A DNA stretch of 52,531 nucleotides from an uncultured Oscillospiraceae bacterium (lineage in GTDB: Bacteria > Bacillota > Clostridia > Oscillospirales > Ruminococcaceae). The notes under the pieces were generated by a model. That model did no database searches and was not told the DNA's origin. It was given only the letters and a program-made list of their open reading frames with translations. This document shows positions 50,945-52,531 of the stretch, one piece after another. The stretch lies in contig CAJFOJ010000033.1 of NCBI GenBank assembly GCA_904396495.1, positions 1 to 52,531 of the forward strand, written 5' to 3'. Numbering within the stretch: the first letter of the stretch is position 1; every line of letters starts with the position of its first letter. Made by a program: the position numbers and the translations under genes.

Positions 50945-51994
50945 TTATTCTCTCCAATCAAGTGTTTTAAAATGATAGATCGTGCGGTGTCGGTACCTTT
51001 CTCCTGCCCGGAGCACCGGTGAAGGAAAAGCAGGGCAATTGATCGCATTAGGGGCAAACTGCGTCTCCAGGCAGACAGCACCTCGGTTTTGATACGAAAC
51101 GGCGTCTTTTCCCAATGGGGCTCCCGCGATAAAATTGCCAGTATATAGCTGCATTCCATCCATATCGGTATAAACATCCATCTTGATGCCGCTTTTATCC
51201 CCGACGAGTTCGGCCGCCAACCGCATACCAGCGCCGTCGATAATATAGTTATGGTCATATCCGCCGCCAATATTCAGCTGTTCATGGGAATCATCAATTC
51301 GTTCTCCAATCGGGTGAAACTCCCTAAAGTCAAAGGGAGTACCGGCAACGGGTAGCATTGTTCCCATTGGAATCATGCCTTCTGCCACAGGGGTGATGAA
51401 AGTAGAATAAATTTTAAGAGAATGTGTGAGCACATTGCCCGCATTATGGCCGTTTAAGTTAAAGTAACTGTGGTTGGTAAGATTGACAATGGTATCCGTA
51501 TCGGATGTGGCATCATAATCCACCTTTAGTTCATCGTCCTCGGTCAGCCAATAGGTAACGGTGACGGCCAATTTTCCAGGATATCCTTCCTCCCCATCGG
51601 CGCTGACGTATCTCAAAATCAATTTGTCTTTGTCCGGATGTGCCTCCCACACCTTTTTGTCAAAACCACAAACTCCACCGTGCAAATGATTGCCGCCCTC
51701 ATTGGGAGAGAGGAAATACCTCTTTCCACCAATCGAAAAAGAACTGCCTCCAATCCGGTTGGCGCAACGTCCAATAATCGCGCCAAAATACTTGTCCTGT
51801 TTCTGGTAGTTCTCAAGGTTATCGTATCCTAGGACAACATCCTGTTTTTTACCTGTTCGGGTGGAAAATTGCAGAGATCTGATAATTCCGCCATAATTGA
51901 GAATTTCTATTTTGGTCCCATGGGTATTTTGAGCTTTGAACAAAAAAACAGGTTCTCCCTCTCCCGTTTTGCCAAAGTATTTTTTTTGAAACAT
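50945..51994 (-). CDS. galM: aldose 1-epimerase (galactose mutarotase)
   Basis: 349 residues of the GalM family. Motifs are LNYGGIIRSLQ, RCANRIGGSSFSIGG, PNEGGNHLHGG (His), NLTNHSYFNLNGH (His) and the catalytic Glu in VCLETQFAPNA, followed by LRAGERYRHRTIYHF. It interconverts alpha and beta anomers of galactose or glucose. AAGGGGC precedes ATG. Translation is probably coupled to the following aminopeptidase gene. Confidence 0.95.
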   Translation of the reverse strand: MFQKKYFGKTGEGEPVFLFKAQNTHGTKIEILNYGGIIRSLQFSTRTGKKQDVVLGYDNLENYQKQDKYFGAIIGRCANRIGGSSFSIGGKRYFLSPNEGGNHLHGGVCGFDKKVWEAHPDKDKLILRYVSADGEEGYPGKLAVTVTYWLTEDDELKVDYDATSDTDTIVNLTNHSYFNLNGHNAGNVLTHSLKIYSTFITPVAEGMIPMGTMLPVAGTPFDFREFHPIGERIDDSHEQLNIGGGYDHNYIIDGAGMRLAAELVGDKSGIKMDVYTDMDGMQLYTGNFIAGAPLGKDAVSYQNRGAVCLETQFAPNAINCPAFPSPVLRAGERYRHRTIYHFKTLDWRE

Positions 51995-52022
51995 AAGCTT
52001 GCCCCTTTATATTGATACGTTC

Positions 52023-52051
52023 ATGATAGCATAGCTCGAAATTGAATACAA
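52023..52051 (-). promoter_or_regulatory. candidate promoter of galM
   Basis: TTGTAT (52051-52046), a 17-bp spacer and an extended -10, TGCTATCAT (TATCAT at 52028-52023), on the minus strand. Confidence 0.5.
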
Positions 52052-52333
52052 TAACAAAACTGTGTATTTTTCTCGCATTTTTATCACAACTCTTACATAA
52101 AATTTTGTATTTTTAGTGCTGATAACGCTATTATACTGGTAATCTTGGCCAGAATTCTTCTTTAATTTACTCGCCCGAACAATATGTATTTTGTTGACGA
52201 GGATAAAGGTAATGTCCACCAGAATAGATTCCAAAGCAAAGAAGGAAAGAACACGGCAGGTAAGCTTTCCTTTTTGCTCCGCAGTAAAATTGGACTGATA
52301 CCCGCCATAGTATGAACATCGACAGGGCCCTCT

Positions 52334-52369
52334 GTGGTGCAGACAGCCGCTATCTGCCTGCCGAAACAC
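52334..52369. repeat. 36-bp hairpin repeat, copy 1
   Basis: GTGGTGCAGACAGCCGCTAT... to ...CGAAACAC; 35 of 36 bases equal copy 2. The central CAGACAG-CCGCTAT-CTGYCTG can fold into a stem. Confidence 0.8.
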
Positions 52370-52400
52370 AAGGTTGCTTGTAGAAACCAAATAGAAAAAC

Positions 52401-52442
52401 AAAGAAGAAAAGAACCACCCTCCGGGCAGTTCTTTCTTCTTT
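52401..52442 (-). terminator. terminator downstream of the tRNA-like fragment
   Basis: On the minus strand AAGAAGAAAGAAC pairs with GTTCTTTTCTTCTT (one bulge) around TGCCCGGAGGGTG, followed by TGTTTTTC. It stands where a tRNA terminator would be. Confidence 0.6.
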
Positions 52443-52445
52443 TAC

Positions 52446-52477
52446 TCCCCCTGTCTGGCTCGAACAGACGACCTCTG
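52446..52477 (-). other. tRNA 3'-end-like fragment
   Basis: On the minus strand GAGGTC-GTCTG-TTCGAGC-CAGAC-AGGGGGA forms a T-arm with a correct TTCGANY loop plus a possible acceptor 3' strand. The next 48-55 bases upstream do not contain a D-arm or a matching TCCCCCT, so it is a fragment (or the tRNA is interrupted). The rest of 52052-52445 shows no gene. Confidence 0.55.
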
Positions 52478-52495
52478 CAGCGCACCACGCATAGC

Positions 52496-52531
52496 GTGGT
52501 GCAGACAGCCGCTATCTGTCTGCCGAAACAC
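52496..52531. repeat. 36-bp hairpin repeat, copy 2 (at window edge)
   Basis: Differs from copy 1 by a single base. It adjoins a GCACCACGC-ATA-GCGTGGTGC hairpin (52482-52502). The window ends inside or right at the end of the repeat, so more of it may follow. Confidence 0.75.

Noticed and set aside
50944-51270. N-terminal extension of the aminopeptidase frame to 706 residues
   Set aside because: The extension lies wholly within galM on the same strand. A TTG with a Shine-Dalgarno at 50943 gives the normal family length.
255-52332. TCGACAGGGCCCTC occurs both near the left end and near 52319-52332
   Set aside because: A shared 14-mer is expected by chance a few times in 52 kb, and the similarity does not extend. 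Not evidence of flanking repeats of a mobile element.
52007-52488. Two overlapping minus-strand readings of 108 and 131 codons at the right end
   Set aside because: They cross a terminator, the tRNA-like fragment and a repeat, and have no recognisable domain.

Overview
The window looks like a chromosomal segment of a spore-forming, low-to-mid G+C Firmicute of class Clostridia, probably Oscillospirales-like. The evidence is a spoIIGA-sigE pair with a candidate Spo0A-type promoter, a Streptococcus/Clostridium-style type II fatty-acid cluster that uses FabK, a threonyl T-box, a yybP-ykoY manganese riboswitch, a TIGR03960/TIGR03936-type radical SAM pair, RqcH, and strong AGGAGG-type ribosome binding sites with frequent TTG/GTG starts. 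The species assignment is inference; no rRNA is present.

Layout. 1-150: 3' end of an IS3-family insertion sequence. 176-6478: rarA; a small divergent XRE-regulated pair around a 40-bp perfect palindrome; then a rightward run of a YdcF-like membrane protein, a B12-type radical SAM enzyme, its DUF2344 partner and a small SMC/ABC-type ATPase. 6526-8941: sporulation block of spoIIGA and sigE, flanked by two cysteine-rich small proteins. 9102-19102: fatty-acid synthesis, fabH-fabK-fabG-fabF-accB-fabZ-accC-accD-accA-acpP leftward and fabD alone and divergent. A repeated ATTGTAACAA-like motif in the control regions may be a shared operator.

19103-24484: structured intergenic DNA and a 45-bp hairpin repeat, a tiny ribbon-helix-helix/Cys-rich gene pair, a flavin reductase with its own RHH gene, ung, a degenerate PAS/histidine-kinase-like protein, and a BaiN-type flavoprotein. 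24583-31082: T-box-controlled thrS, a membrane PH-like protein and a heterodimeric ABC exporter. 31233-34823: xth, a sirtuin and an AI-2E-family permease, then Mn-riboswitch-controlled mntP. 34981-35757: a second XRE regulator divergent from a TM2/zinc-ribbon protein, with a dense operator region. 35928-43969: a leftward housekeeping operon trmK-nif3-rqcH-valS-folC-zincin.

44043-46926: a DUF1858 protein, metA (with the acetyl-CoA-type glutamate), a TSCPD protein and malic enzyme. 47181-49124: tRNA-Arg(CCG), a GNAT gene, two copies of an undescribed structured element, and a clearly dead enolase pseudogene with a large internal deletion. 49150-51994: galM and an M24 aminopeptidase. The right edge holds a tRNA 3'-end-like fragment and a 36-bp hairpin repeat present twice.

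No CRISPR array, prophage or complete mobile element is visible. The most useful leads are small regulatory architectures and remnants rather than one large new system.
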